NCBI RefSeq assembly: GCF_009827395.1
Contig: NZ_WTYX01000001.1
Coordinates: 832,001 to 896,000 of the forward strand
DNA from: Pontixanthobacter aquaemixtae
Lineage (GTDB): Bacteria; Pseudomonadota; Alphaproteobacteria; Sphingomonadales; Sphingomonadaceae
DNA length: 64,000 nucleotides
Reading direction: 5' to 3'
In this document: positions 43,361 through 53,422 of the stretch, in pieces
Layout of the letters: each line of letters begins with the position of its first letter
Position numbering within the stretch: the first letter of the stretch is position 1
Position numbers and translations under genes: made by a program
The notes under the pieces: model-generated
Database searches by the model: none
What the model saw: the letters and a program-made list of their open reading frames with translations, nothing else
What the model was told of the DNA's origin: nothing

Positions 43361-46234
43361 ATGAGGGTCAAGGCCACTCTATTGGCTGGTATCTGCAGCA
43401 GTGTAATTGCATTTCCAGCCTACGCACAAGAAAATACAGACGACAACGAAGAGCTCAAAGATGAGAACATCATCGTTGTTACCGCGCAGCGTCAGGCGGA
43501 AAGTCTTCAAGTCGTTCCAATTGCTGTTTCGGCATTTTCAGCGGAAGCTTTGGAATCGCAGCAAATTGAAAACGCCAGCGACCTTCAACTGACTCTTCCG
43601 AACGTTTCGTTCACCAAAAGCAACTTTACTGCGTCCAGCTTTACAATTCGCGGGATCGGCGATTTGTGCGTGGGCGTTACCTGTGACAGCGCGACCGCTA
43701 TTCACCTGAACTCGGCTCCATTGTTCGGAACGCGTTTGTTTGAAACCGAATATTTCGATCTGGAGCGGATCGAGGTTCTGCGCGGACCGCAAGGCACTCT
43801 GTTCGGTCGCAACGCGACATCGGGCGTGGTCAACGTTGTCACGGCCAAGCCAAATCTCAACGAATTCGCCGCCAAAGCCGAATTCGAATATGGCAATTAT
43901 AACAGCATCAAAGCCAAGGGCATGATCAATGTGCCGATTGGTGAAACATTGGGTGCGCGCGTTGCCGGTTTCTATCTGAAGCGCGATGGTTACACCACGA
44001 ACCTGAATACGGGCGACGATTTCGATGATCGTGACATGTATGCGGTTCGCGGCTCTCTGCGGTTTGAACCGACCGTCGATACGACCATTGACCTGATGGC
44101 CTATTACTTCCGCGAGGATGACAATCGCGCGCGTATCCAGAAGCAATTGTGTCAGCGCGATCCGACGGGCGTGTTGGGCTGCCTCAACAATCGCCGCGAC
44201 TTTGACAAGCTGAACAGCAATTCGACTTTCACCGGTACGCTTGGCTCTTCAGAGTTTCTCGCGATCAACGGCATTCCGTCGACCTTCGGCCTTAACAGCC
44301 TGTATGGCCCCGATTCTTATGCCAATTTCGACGAGCCAGATGATGTCCGGCAAATCCGGACAGAGTTTGTGCCGGAATATTTCACTGACGAATTGCAGCT
44401 GCAAGCTCATATCGAACATGACTTTGGCGCAATCCAGGCGTCTCTGACCGGTACTTATCAGGAAAGCAGCGTCGACTCGCGTCAGGATTACAACCAGGGT
44501 ATCGGCCAAATTCCGCAAGGCGCGGTCGCCTTTGGTACGTTGCAGGCTTTTGCCAACAATGCCGCAGGGCCCGGCACAGGCGTCTATTTCCAGCCGATTG
44601 TTGACGCGCTGTTTGACGGAAACAATCTGTGTACCTCGGATACCCGGTTGGACAATCGCGGTGCCTATGAAGGCTTCCGCATCTGTTCGCCCAACGGTCC
44701 GCAGTTTGACCGTTCGAACCAAGAGAATGAATCCTTCTCGGTCGAAGGGATCATTTCCAGCGATCTCGACGGGCCGTTCAATTTCCAGTTGGGCGGTATC
44801 TATGCGAAGTCGAAAGTCCTTGAGAACAGCTACTTCGTCAATGCCTTCGCGATCGACTATGTGACCGGTATCCTCGGAACATTCGGCGCGCTTGGTGCCG
44901 GTGCGCCTCCGGGTTACCTTGCGACATCCTTCTTCCGCAACAACACGACCGGTTTCGAGCTGGAGAGCTTCGGCATTTTTGCCGAGGGTTATCTGGACCT
45001 TTCGGACCGTCTGAAGCTGACCGCAGGCCTGCGTTATAACGACGATACGAAATCGGTTACCGCGCGTTCGACGCTGGCTAGCTTCCTGAACCCGTTCAGC
45101 AATGATGGTGATCCGTTCGACTCACCTGCTGCTGCCGGCTTCGATGCTGACCCCAACACAGCGGGCATCCAGGGCATCCAATCGCGGACGGTGAGCTTCA
45201 ACGAAATCACCGGCCGTGCGGTTCTGGATTTCCAGATCACGCCGGATAATCTGCTCTATGCTTCCTATTCGCGGGGTTACAAATCGGGCGGTATCAACCC
45301 GCCGCTGCAACCGATTTTCCAGGTGCCAAGCAGCTTTGCACCGGAATCGATTGACGCGTTCGAGATTGGTTCCAAGAACGTGTTTGCCAACGGCGCATTG
45401 CAGCTGAACGCAACCGCGTTTTACTACAAATACAAGGATCTCCAGCTCAGCCGGATTATCGCGCGTACATCGGTCAACGATACGATCGATGCGAATATCT
45501 GGGGTGCGGAAATCGAAGCATTGGTGCGGCCAAGCGACAAATGGCTGTTCAACATCAACTTCAGCTACCTCAATGCGCAAGTCGCTGGTGACCAGTTCTT
45601 CAGCAACCCGCGCGATCCGGGCGGTGGCGATCCGAATGCGGTGATCATCAAAGACGTGACCAATGGTGCGCTTTGCGCCGTAACCGGCCCGTCGCAAGCC
45701 GTGACAGCTGGCTTTGTCACCGCGGTCAATGCCGGGCTGGGGCTGCAAGGCCCGACAGCGTTCCCGTCTGACGGCGGCATCGCTTCGACCGGCGCATTCG
45801 GTATCTGCTCGGTACTCGAGGCCAATGCCCCGGCAGGCGTGAGTGTCCTTAGCCCCGGTGTCGAAGTCAATCTGCGTGGCAACAAGCTGCCGCAGGCGCC
45901 TGAATTGAAAGCATCGGTTGGTGTCCAGTATACCGCCGAATTCGATAATGGCATGACATTGGTACCGCGCTTCGACGTTGCTCTGACCGGAGAGCAATAT
46001 GGCAACGTCTTCAATGGCAATGTGAACCGGATCGATCCATTCGTTCAGGCCAACGCGCAGATCCAGCTTAACGGGCCGGATGACCGCTGGTTTGTTCGCG
46101 GATTTGTCCAGAACATCTTCGACAGCAATTCCACCACAGGTCTGTATGTGACGGACGCTTCGTCGGGCTTGTTCACCAATATCTTCACGCTCGACCCGCG
46201 TCGCTATGGCGTTGCTGTTGGGGTGAGCTTCTAA
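43361..46234 (+). CDS. TonB-dependent outer-membrane receptor
   Basis: A 957-aa receptor. Signal peptide about 1-22 (PAYA), a probable TonB box region DENIIVVTAQR, a plug domain (SLQVVPIAVSAFSAEALE, LRGPQGTLFGRNATSGVVN) and a C-terminal 22-strand barrel ending in YGVAVGVSF with a terminal Phe. I chose ATG 43361 because GGGAGAGAG precedes it and the peptide that follows is a good signal; the frame extends upstream without such support. The ligand is not evident, though sphingomonads often use such receptors for plant-derived or hydrophobic molecules. A strong terminator follows. Confidence 0.95.
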   Translation: MRVKATLLAGICSSVIAFPAYAQENTDDNEELKDENIIVVTAQRQAESLQVVPIAVSAFSAEALESQQIENASDLQLTLPNVSFTKSNFTASSFTIRGIGDLCVGVTCDSATAIHLNSAPLFGTRLFETEYFDLERIEVLRGPQGTLFGRNATSGVVNVVTAKPNLNEFAAKAEFEYGNYNSIKAKGMINVPIGETLGARVAGFYLKRDGYTTNLNTGDDFDDRDMYAVRGSLRFEPTVDTTIDLMAYYFREDDNRARIQKQLCQRDPTGVLGCLNNRRDFDKLNSNSTFTGTLGSSEFLAINGIPSTFGLNSLYGPDSYANFDEPDDVRQIRTEFVPEYFTDELQLQAHIEHDFGAIQASLTGTYQESSVDSRQDYNQGIGQIPQGAVAFGTLQAFANNAAGPGTGVYFQPIVDALFDGNNLCTSDTRLDNRGAYEGFRICSPNGPQFDRSNQENESFSVEGIISSDLDGPFNFQLGGIYAKSKVLENSYFVNAFAIDYVTGILGTFGALGAGAPPGYLATSFFRNNTTGFELESFGIFAEGYLDLSDRLKLTAGLRYNDDTKSVTARSTLASFLNPFSNDGDPFDSPAAAGFDADPNTAGIQGIQSRTVSFNEITGRAVLDFQITPDNLLYASYSRGYKSGGINPPLQPIFQVPSSFAPESIDAFEIGSKNVFANGALQLNATAFYYKYKDLQLSRIIARTSVNDTIDANIWGAEIEALVRPSDKWLFNINFSYLNAQVAGDQFFSNPRDPGGGDPNAVIIKDVTNGALCAVTGPSQAVTAGFVTAVNAGLGLQGPTAFPSDGGIASTGAFGICSVLEANAPAGVSVLSPGVEVNLRGNKLPQAPELKASVGVQYTAEFDNGMTLVPRFDVALTGEQYGNVFNGNVNRIDPFVQANAQIQLNGPDDRWFVRGFVQNIFDSNSTTGLYVTDASSGLFTNIFTLDPRRYGVAVGVSF

Positions 46235-46263
46235 CCCGAACCCTCATTTGCAGGGACCGAATT

Positions 46264-46297
46264 GGCGGTCGGTAGCGATACCGGCCGCCATTTTTTT
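46264..46297 (+). terminator. Rho-independent terminator after the TonB receptor
   Basis: GGCGGTCGGTA (46264-46274) pairs with TACCGGCCGCC (46279-46289, one T-G wobble) around the loop GCGA, followed by a run of seven T at 46291-46297. Confidence 0.9.
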
Positions 46298-46343
46298 GGC
46301 ATTTCTTTTGGGCATTCTCTTTGGTTCAAGGTGGGCAGAGTGC

Positions 46344-47213
46344 CTAGCTAGGCTTGCCAAAATAGGGCCGGCATCCAGCAATCGTCACGCGTTCCATAAC
46401 GCGCCGCGCAGGGAAGTAATCGCTCGCCGCCAGATGTTGGCACACGCGGTTGTCCCAGAACGCGACCGAGCCTTTCTCCCAGCGGAAACGGCACTGGATT
46501 TCGGGATTGGCCGCGGTGGCGTAGAGATGTTCCAGCAGCCAATGGCTTTCCTCTTTACTCAGCCCTTCGATATGGCTGGTGAAGCCGTTGTTTACATAGA
46601 TGACCGATTGCCCGGTTTCAGGGTGCGTGCGGATCACCGGATGCGTCATCGGCGGATATTGTTCGTGCAATTCCTCCGCCGTTTTCTTGAGCCGCCGTGC
46701 AAACACGCGGGCGACATCGTGGACCGCGCTTAGCCCTTCACAAAATTCCTTCATCTTGGGGCTGAGATTTTCGTAAGCGAGATGCATATTGGCGAACAGA
46801 GTGTCGCCGCCAACCTCGGGCACCTCGACCGCGCGCAGGATTGAGCCGAGCGAAGGTTTTTCGCGCCAGGTGACATCTGAATGCCAGTTGTTCTCCTGCC
46901 CCTTGCTCTTCGGCCCATGCGCAATGCGGAGTATTTCGGGGTTCTCTTGATCCTTGGGCGTAGCAGGATGGATTTCCAGATCGCCAAAATGGCGGGCGAG
47001 CGCGATATGCTGCTCTGCGCTCATTTCCTGATCGCGGAAGAAAATCACCCCGTGTTCGAGCAGCGCCGCACGGATTGCGGGAATATGCTGCGCAATGTCA
47101 TCGGCCGCCAGATCGATGCCGAATATCTCCGCGCCGATGGCCGGGGTCATCGGGCGAATATCAAGATTGAAAGTTGCGGTGCTGCGCTGCGCAGTCTGTT
47201 GATCGCCCGACAT
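46344..47213 (-). CDS. TauD/TfdA-family Fe(II)/2-oxoglutarate dioxygenase
   Basis: A 289-aa dioxygenase. The iron site is His111-x-Asp113 in WHSDVTW and His260 in NRVCQHLA, and Arg near 270 (ARRVMERV) binds 2-oxoglutarate. This group hydroxylates taurine, 2,4-D, alkyl sulfates and similar compounds; the substrate here is open. The nitroreductase gene is 38 bp upstream on the same strand, so they are probably co-transcribed. Confidence 0.92.
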   Translation of the reverse strand: MSGDQQTAQRSTATFNLDIRPMTPAIGAEIFGIDLAADDIAQHIPAIRAALLEHGVIFFRDQEMSAEQHIALARHFGDLEIHPATPKDQENPEILRIAHGPKSKGQENNWHSDVTWREKPSLGSILRAVEVPEVGGDTLFANMHLAYENLSPKMKEFCEGLSAVHDVARVFARRLKKTAEELHEQYPPMTHPVIRTHPETGQSVIYVNNGFTSHIEGLSKEESHWLLEHLYATAANPEIQCRFRWEKGSVAFWDNRVCQHLAASDYFPARRVMERVTIAGCRPYFGKPS

Positions 47214-47251
47214 TGTGCTCTCCCTTGGTGCGCAATCTGCCGATGCGCTTC

Positions 47252-47929
47252 CTATCCGTCAAACCCCACAAAACTCGCCGCTTCGCCAACTTCGCGCCGC
47301 GTAATCTTTACCGGATTTGCGGGGAAGTCTTCATCGGGCCAGCCCATTGCGACGGCTTTCATGATGACCTGATCGTCCGGAATACCCGCATGTTCGCGGA
47401 CCACCGGGCTTTGCATAATCCCTTGCGAATTGATCACGCAGCCGAGCCCGCGGCTCCACGCGACATTGACCAGGGCGGTGGTCACCGCACCGCAATCGAA
47501 AGCGGTGTCGTCGCTATCGGACAATTCCTTGTCATAGGTCACGATTACGCACACCGGCGCGTCGAACTGGCGAAAGCCGCGCAGGACCCAGTCCTGCCGC
47601 TTTTCCTTGTCATCGCGCTCAATCCCCATTGCTTCGAACAATTGGATCGCGCAGCCGACCTGCCGCTCGCGGTGGATGCCCTGAAACGGGTGGCCACGGC
47701 GGAATTCGCGGCTATCGGGCTCCCCGGCGAGAATCCGTTCGGTGTTGCCCTTACGAATGCGGTCAAGCGGCTCGCCAGTAATAACATGGAAGTAATATGG
47801 TTGCGTATTCATCGAAGATGGCGACCGCATTGCCAGCTTCAGGATTTCTTCGATCAGCGAGCGCGGAACCGGTTTGTCGAGATAGCCGCGGATACTGCGC
47901 CGGCCGAGGACGACTTCGTCATATTGCAT
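47252..47929 (-). CDS. Nitroreductase-family flavoprotein
   Basis: A 225-aa FMN-dependent oxidoreductase with the N-terminal RRSIRGYLDKPV and SPSSMNTQPYYFHVI, and GLGCVINSQGIMQSP later. I start it at 47929 (MQYDEVVLGRRS) because this is the natural start of the fold; the frame extends 23 codons further upstream without a ribosome-binding site. It may reduce nitroaromatics, quinones or enals. It pairs with the downstream TauD-type dioxygenase. Confidence 0.87.
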   Translation of the reverse strand: MQYDEVVLGRRSIRGYLDKPVPRSLIEEILKLAMRSPSSMNTQPYYFHVITGEPLDRIRKGNTERILAGEPDSREFRRGHPFQGIHRERQVGCAIQLFEAMGIERDDKEKRQDWVLRGFRQFDAPVCVIVTYDKELSDSDDTAFDCGAVTTALVNVAWSRGLGCVINSQGIMQSPVVREHAGIPDDQVIMKAVAMGWPDEDFPANPVKITRREVGEAASFVGFDG

Positions 47930-48060
47930 TGTGATAGTGTGCCTTTGGAAAGTGTGTGCCTGTGTTGCGGTGAACAGTTGCACGCTTCGCGCGATCACGA
48001 AAGGATAGATTGCGTCTCGCTACTGATTTTTGGCACCTGCCTGTGGCACTTGGTACGGTG

Positions 48061-50235
48061 TCAGGCGCTGATATTGCTCGCGGCGACTTCCAGGAATTTG
48101 GGTTTGGATTCGTTGCGCTTGCCCTCGGTTGGCCCGGCTGTACCCGGTTTCACAGGCAGACCGGCGGCGGCAATAGTGTAGGGCGAAACACGGTGCCGGG
48201 TGCACAATCCGCCCGAACCGTCACTGGTGAGATGCGTTTCAAACTCGACACCGAAACCTGTTTCGGTGAGATGTATTACCTTGCACACGGCAAGCTGCCC
48301 TTCGCCCAGATCGAGCACTAGGTCCGTGCCCACTTCAACGCCGACAATCCCTTCGATTCCCGCGCCATTGCGCGACAGATTGCGCATCACCGCGTTGTAA
48401 TAGTAATCATCATGGATTGCGCCAACGCGGCGGTACACGGTTCGCCGGTCTGGCCGATAGGTGCTGGGTCCATCAGGTTCGATAATGAACACGCCATTGT
48501 CGATCTGGTCGAGGACCTCTTTGTCGGACAATGGCGGTGAGTAAATGAAGCCCTGGACCAGCTTGGCGCCGTGCGATTTGACCACTTCCAACTGGTCAAA
48601 GGCTTCGACGCCTTCGACGGTGGTTTCCATGTTCAGCGCGCTGGACAGGCCGACAATCGCGGCGATGATCTTCGCGCTGTTCTTGTCTTTTTGCGTACAG
48701 CTTTCGACAAAGCTCTTGTCCACTTTGATCTTGTCGAACGGGGCAGAGCGCAGATAGCTGAGCGAAGAATATCCCGTCCCGAAATCATCGAGCGCGAGCC
48801 GGACTCCGAGGCCTTTGAGCTTGGCAAATGTCTCTTCGGTTTCGGTGCTGTCGCCAACGAAAATACTTTCGGTCAATTCCAGTTCGAGCCGGTCTGCCTC
48901 GAGCCCCGAATGGGCCAGAGCATTGGCGACAATTGTGGGCAGTCCCTGACTGGCAAATTGAACAGCAGACACATTGACCGCGATGCGCACGCTTTTCGGC
49001 CAGCTTGCCGCTGTTTCGCAGGCGGTGCGAAGCGCCCATTCGCCCAGATTGTTGATCAGATCGCTTTCTTCGGCAATCGGGATGAAGCTGCCCGGCGCAA
49101 TCGGCCCGCGTTCGGGATGGTCCCAACGCATCAACGCCTCCAGACACACCACCGCGCCCGATTTGATCGACACGACCGGCTGATATTCGAGATGTAACTG
49201 GCCCGATTCCAGGGCGATGCGCAAATCGTCGAGCATGGATTCGCGCTCTTGCTCTTCATTCTTGAGATCGGCGGCGTAGAAACGGAACTGGCCGCGTCCG
49301 CCGTTCTTCGCCGCATAAAGCGCGAGATCGGCGCTGCGGATCAAATCTTCACGTTCAGCGCCGTCAAAAGGAGCGACCGCAATCCCGACAGAAGCACCGA
49401 TGACCGCGCGTTTGCCATCATCAAGCGGGTAGGGCTGTGACAGGATCTGGATAATCTTGTCGGCCAGTTCACCCAGCTTTCCGCGATCATCCTCGTCAGC
49501 GATCAGGACCTGAAACTCATCGCCGCCAAGCCGCGCTATCTTGCCGCGATCACCCACAATCGATCGTAGCCTCTCGGCGACTTCGATCAGCAGCGCATCG
49601 CCCGCTTGATGGCCCAGCGTGTCATTGACGCGCTTGAACTTGTCGAGGTCCATCATCATCAGCGCACAGGGGCGCTCTGCGGCTTTGAACGCGGCCAGCG
49701 TGCTGTCGATAGCGCGGTCCATATTGTGGCGGTTGGCGAGCCCGGTCAGCGAGTCATAATCGGCTAGCCGCGAGTCCATCAGCTTGCGCTCATATTCGAT
49801 GGTCACATCGGTGGCATTGCCGCGATAGCCGACGAATTCGCCCGCATCATCGCGAACCGGATGGCCGGAGATTGACCACCATGTCTGGCGGATGTTTTCC
49901 TTCGGATTGTCGAGCGCAAAGCGGACCACCTGGTCGCGAACCTTGTTGCGCGCCTTGAGCTGGAATTTCAGCGAACGGCCCGAGCTTTCCTTGTCTTGGC
50001 TGTCATCCAGTTCAAAAATTTCATCAAGCGGGCGCCCGATCAGTTCCTCTGTGGTGCAGCCCAGCTTCTCCCGGGCACGGTCGGCCAGATAGATCAGCTT
50101 CCCTTCCGGATCGGTCGCCCAGATCCAGCCGATTCCGGCTTTGTCGAATTCGTCGAGGACGCGCAGCCGCAATTCGCCGCCGACGCCAGAGCCGGCGTCA
50201 GATTTGCCCGAAAAGCCCTGAAGAAAGCTCTTCAT
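48061..50235 (-). CDS. PAS-GGDEF-EAL-PilZ cyclic-di-GMP signalling protein
   Basis: A 724-aa cytoplasmic protein (no membrane helix seen): a PAS domain (about 25-150), GGDEF domain (155-325, motif GGDEF at 237-241), EAL domain (335-590, EAL at 366-368) and a C-terminal PilZ domain (about 595-680, RRTVYRR and NLSRNGAGIEG). The GGDEF motif is intact but the upstream RxxD inhibitory site is not (the aligned bases give GDRG). In the EAL part the metal/catalytic residues appear complete (EALMRW, NVSAVQF, ELTES, DDFGTGYSS, DKSFV, EGVE). It can in principle both make and degrade cyclic-di-GMP and sense it through PilZ. Confidence 0.94.
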   Translation of the reverse strand: MKSFLQGFSGKSDAGSGVGGELRLRVLDEFDKAGIGWIWATDPEGKLIYLADRAREKLGCTTEELIGRPLDEIFELDDSQDKESSGRSLKFQLKARNKVRDQVVRFALDNPKENIRQTWWSISGHPVRDDAGEFVGYRGNATDVTIEYERKLMDSRLADYDSLTGLANRHNMDRAIDSTLAAFKAAERPCALMMMDLDKFKRVNDTLGHQAGDALLIEVAERLRSIVGDRGKIARLGGDEFQVLIADEDDRGKLGELADKIIQILSQPYPLDDGKRAVIGASVGIAVAPFDGAEREDLIRSADLALYAAKNGGRGQFRFYAADLKNEEQERESMLDDLRIALESGQLHLEYQPVVSIKSGAVVCLEALMRWDHPERGPIAPGSFIPIAEESDLINNLGEWALRTACETAASWPKSVRIAVNVSAVQFASQGLPTIVANALAHSGLEADRLELELTESIFVGDSTETEETFAKLKGLGVRLALDDFGTGYSSLSYLRSAPFDKIKVDKSFVESCTQKDKNSAKIIAAIVGLSSALNMETTVEGVEAFDQLEVVKSHGAKLVQGFIYSPPLSDKEVLDQIDNGVFIIEPDGPSTYRPDRRTVYRRVGAIHDDYYYNAVMRNLSRNGAGIEGIVGVEVGTDLVLDLGEGQLAVCKVIHLTETGFGVEFETHLTSDGSGGLCTRHRVSPYTIAAAGLPVKPGTAGPTEGKRNESKPKFLEVAASNISA

Positions 50236-50345
50236 GACCGCTCCGGGCGGATATCGCGAAAAGGAAGCGCATTAAACATGCATCCGGAGCTAAACGGATA
50301 TGGTTAAGAACGGTTTAAGGAATGTCGCTGAACCGGTGCCGGTAA

Positions 50346-50624
50346 CTAGGGATCAACCCAATTTCGCGCGGATTCGCGCCTGTGCGGGCATCCGGGCCAG
50401 CAACAAGGGCGCTTCTTGCCATCGGCGACTTCTTCCTGAAGCCGGGACAAACGCTTCTCTCTGGTTTCGTTCTTTTTCGCGGAGACGACCCAGCAAATCC
50501 ACTCATTTCTGGCGAGCGAGGTCAAACTGTCCCACTGCCGGCTAAGCTCCTGGTTGGCAGAAAGAATATCGCGAAGTTCAGCAGGGGTCTTGTGACGGAA
50601 GTCGGGATTTGCCGCCTGCGCCAT
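50346..50624 (-). CDS. YdeI/OmpD-associated-type small protein
   Basis: A 92-aa protein. Residues from LTSLARNEWICWVVSAKKNETREKRLSR to the C-terminus match the short YdeI-like domain (pattern R-x-E-x2-W-x5-AK-x2-ETR). A CxxxxC cluster, CCWPGCPHR, follows near the end. Function of the family is poorly known. It begins 3 bp after the hemA stop in the same direction, so it is likely the last gene of a hemA operon. Confidence 0.78.
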   Translation of the reverse strand: MAQAANPDFRHKTPAELRDILSANQELSRQWDSLTSLARNEWICWVVSAKKNETREKRLSRLQEEVADGKKRPCCWPGCPHRRESARNWVDP

Positions 50625-50627
50625 TGT

Positions 50628-51848
50628 CTAGGCCGCTTTGCGCAGCTCCAGATCGAGCCGGTCCCAGATTTCGACCAGGGCTTCGGCAAGTTCGTCCATC
50701 ATTTCTTCGGTGTGGGCCGGGCCGGGGGTAAAGCGCAGCCGCTCTGTGCCGCGCGGAACGGTCGGGTAATTGATCGGCTGCACATAGGCGCCATATTCGG
50801 CCAGCAGAATGTCGCTGATTTTCTTGGCGCGCACCGGATCGCCGACCATCAGCGGGACGATATGCGTTTCGCTTGCCATTACCGGCAGGCCGGCATCGCC
50901 CAGTTTGGCTTTGAGCATCGCTGCATTGTGTTGCTGCGCATCGCGTTCTTCGCTCGAGGATTTGAGATGCTTGACCGCCGCCAATACACCCGCGACCAAG
51001 GCGGGGCTGAGCGATGTCGTGAAGATAAAGCCAGGCGCATAGGACCGGATGCAATCGACGATCTTCTGATCGGCCGCGATATATCCGCCCATCACGCCAA
51101 ACGCCTTGCCCAGCGTGCCTTCGATAATGTCGATCCGGTCCGCCGCGTCGTCGCGCTGCGAAATCCCGCCGCCGGTTTTACCATACATGCCAACCGCGTG
51201 GACTTCGTCGATATAGGTCAGCGCGTTATACTTTTCCGCCAGATCGCAGATTGCGTGGATCGGCGCGACGTCGCCGTCCATCGAATAGACGCTTTCAAAG
51301 GCAATCAGCTTTGGCGTTTCGGGATCTTCTGCGGCGAGCAATTGTTCGAGATGGTCCAGATCATTGTGCCGGAACACCCGCTTCTCGCAACCGGAATTGC
51401 GGATCCCGGCGATCATGCTGGCGTGGTTCAGTTCGTCAGAGAAAATCACGCAGCCAGGCAGCAGTTTAGCAATCGTCGAAAGCGTCGCGTCGTTGGAGAC
51501 ATAGCCGCTGGTGAACAGCAGCGCGGCCTGTTTGCCATGCAGCTCTGCCAATTCGCGTTCCAGTTCGACATGATAATGCGTGTTGCCGCCGATATTGCGC
51601 GTGCCGCCCGAACCGGCGCCTACATCGTGTAGCGCCTCTTCCATCGCCTCGATCACTTTGGGATGCTGCCCCATTGCGAGGTAATCGTTCGAACACCACA
51701 CGGTGATCGGTTTCGGGCCGTTATGGCCGTGGAAACAGCGCGCATTGGGGTATTGCCCCTTGTTGCGCAGGATATCGATGAAGACGCGGTAACGCCCTTC
51801 GGAGTGCAAGCGGTCAATCGCCTGGTCGAAGATCTGGTTGTAGTTCAT
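50628..51848 (-). CDS. hemA: 5-aminolevulinate synthase (C4 pathway)
   Basis: A 406-aa PLP enzyme that condenses glycine and succinyl-CoA to 5-aminolevulinate, the first step of haem in alphaproteobacteria. It has [35 protein letters not shown] and the cofactor Lys in [14 protein letters not shown] start at ATG 51848 ([14 protein letters not shown]), preceded by AGG; a longer frame adds 27 residues and is not typical. Its presence is one reason to place the organism in the Alphaproteobacteria. Confidence 0.97.
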   Translation of the reverse strand: MNYNQIFDQAIDRLHSEGRYRVFIDILRNKGQYPNARCFHGHNGPKPITVWCSNDYLAMGQHPKVIEAMEEALHDVGAGSGGTRNIGGNTHYHVELERELAELHGKQAALLFTSGYVSNDATLSTIAKLLPGCVIFSDELNHASMIAGIRNSGCEKRVFRHNDLDHLEQLLAAEDPETPKLIAFESVYSMDGDVAPIHAICDLAEKYNALTYIDEVHAVGMYGKTGGGISQRDDAADRIDIIEGTLGKAFGVMGGYIAADQKIVDCIRSYAPGFIFTTSLSPALVAGVLAAVKHLKSSSEERDAQQHNAAMLKAKLGDAGLPVMASETHIVPLMVGDPVRAKKISDILLAEYGAYVQPINYPTVPRGTERLRFTPGPAHTEEMMDELAEALVEIWDRLDLELRKAA

Positions 51849-51965
51849 CGCAAACCTAAGATATCCGCTTTGATTCTGGCGCCAGCTCGAATCCGGCTTC
51901 CTTGCAGCGCGGCTTAGGCGCACAACCAACGCATTGCCACCCCGATCTTTGCGAATCGTTCGCGA

Positions 51966-52757
51966 TTAAAACTGATCGAGATGATCGATATTGTTCGCGG
52001 CAAACAGCGGAGCGAGCGACCTGAATTGCTCAGGCGGGCCGGTTGTCACCGCCATACTTGGCGTTTGGCTATCGAATTGCTGCCCTTCGCACAGCGCCAC
52101 AATCCTGCGGGCAATGCCCTGTGCACCGTCAATCAGGGCGACGTCCGGCCCGAAAGCCGCGCCAAGTTCGTCAGCCAAAAGCGGGAAATGGGTGCAGGCC
52201 AGAACCACGGTGTCGATGCGCTCTCCGCCTGCTTGGCTGCGCAAGGCGGATACCGCGCTGGCGATAACATCCGGATCGATCGCTTCGCCGCGCAATTTGG
52301 CCTCCGCAGCGCGCACAAGCCCCGGCGCGCCATGGCGCAGCAAGGTCTTGTCCTGTGCGAATTTCGCTTCCAGCCGGTCGACATAGCCCTGCCGGATGGT
52401 TGCTTCGGTGCCGAGCAGACCGATCACCCCGCTCTTGGTCATTGCCGCAGCGGGCTTGATCGCGGGGACCGTGCCGACAATGGGAATTTCCAGAACCTCG
52501 CGAACCATTTCCAGCGCGATGGTCGATGCGGTGTTGCAGGCAATGCAGGCAAGGCGGGGGCGATACCGCTCGCTCATCCGCCCGAGCAGCCCGGCAACGC
52601 GCGCGGCAATTTCAGCTTCGGATTTCGCGCCATAGGGCAATCCGGCTTGATCGGCGGCGAAAATGACCGGGGCATCGGGCAGGATTTTGCGCAGCTCGGT
52701 CAGCACGGTCAGCCCGCCAACACCGGAATCGAAAATCAGGATCGGTGCGGTTGACAT
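51966..52757 (-). CDS. murI: Glutamate racemase
   Basis: A 263-aa enzyme that supplies D-glutamate for peptidoglycan. It has FDSGVGGLTVL (Asp10), Cys in IACNTAST and Cys in LACTHFPLL, the two-base catalytic pair. The ATG at 52757 overlaps the stop of the upstream VOC gene by one base (TGATG). A frame extending to 52790 is longer but runs through that gene. No uncertainty about family. Confidence 0.96.
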   Translation of the reverse strand: MSTAPILIFDSGVGGLTVLTELRKILPDAPVIFAADQAGLPYGAKSEAEIAARVAGLLGRMSERYRPRLACIACNTASTIALEMVREVLEIPIVGTVPAIKPAAAMTKSGVIGLLGTEATIRQGYVDRLEAKFAQDKTLLRHGAPGLVRAAEAKLRGEAIDPDVIASAVSALRSQAGGERIDTVVLACTHFPLLADELGAAFGPDVALIDGAQGIARRIVALCEGQQFDSQTPSMAVTTGPPEQFRSLAPLFAANNIDHLDQF

Positions 52758-53257
52758 CACTCCGGGCACGGTCCTGCAAACTGCACCCAATTGCCATCGG
52801 GATCAGCAAACGTGACGTAGCATCGATTGCCGTTGTCGCTCCTGTTCAGCGGGAACAGCGTTTGGGCCTGAGCCGATTTGGCTAACTTTTCTACCAGCTG
52901 AAGATCATTTGCGGCGAAGGTGAGCTTAACAACGCCGTGGCGCGTCGCCGGGTTGGCTGAATCTGGAGCCGCAAAGGGGATCGCATTGGCGAGCTTTACG
53001 ATCTCCAGCCGCAGGCCGTTGCCTTCGAGAAACGCCACGACAACACCGTTCCCATGGTCGTTCTTTTCGGATAATTGCATCTGGAGTATGGTACTATACC
53101 AAGCGATGGCAGCGTCAACATCGCTTACTGAGACAGCAATTAGGTCGACCTTGATGGATTGTGCTTCGGCAAGAGTTTCGGCTCTTGTAGCGCATCCCGC
53201 CGGAATCGAGGCTGCCGCAAGACAAAGAGTGGCGCTAATCACGGTCGAAACTTTCAT
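52757..53257 (-). CDS. Exported VOC-family (glyoxalase-like) protein
   Basis: A 166-aa protein: signal peptide MKVSTVISATLCLAAASIPAGC, which may be a lipoprotein signal although Pro at -3 is atypical. A single VOC domain follows (VDLIAVSVSDVDAAIAWYSTILQMQ, ending DPDGNWVQFAGPCPE). The export of a VOC protein is unusual. The gene overlaps murI by one base in an operon-like arrangement. Function unknown. Confidence 0.85.
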   Translation of the reverse strand: MKVSTVISATLCLAAASIPAGCATRAETLAEAQSIKVDLIAVSVSDVDAAIAWYSTILQMQLSEKNDHGNGVVVAFLEGNGLRLEIVKLANAIPFAAPDSANPATRHGVVKLTFAANDLQLVEKLAKSAQAQTLFPLNRSDNGNRCYVTFADPDGNWVQFAGPCPE

Positions 53258-53422
53258 TGCGCGGAGTTAGTCGCCCCGACTGTTTACTGCAAGCTTGCGG
53301 CTCTCACTCAAGGTTCTGTCAACGCAATTGCTTTCACAGCGGACCAATTTTGCCGATTTTTTCTTGGCTAGACTGCAAACAATCTGGCTATGGTGCGTTT
53401 GGACAACGGAGACGATCTCACA

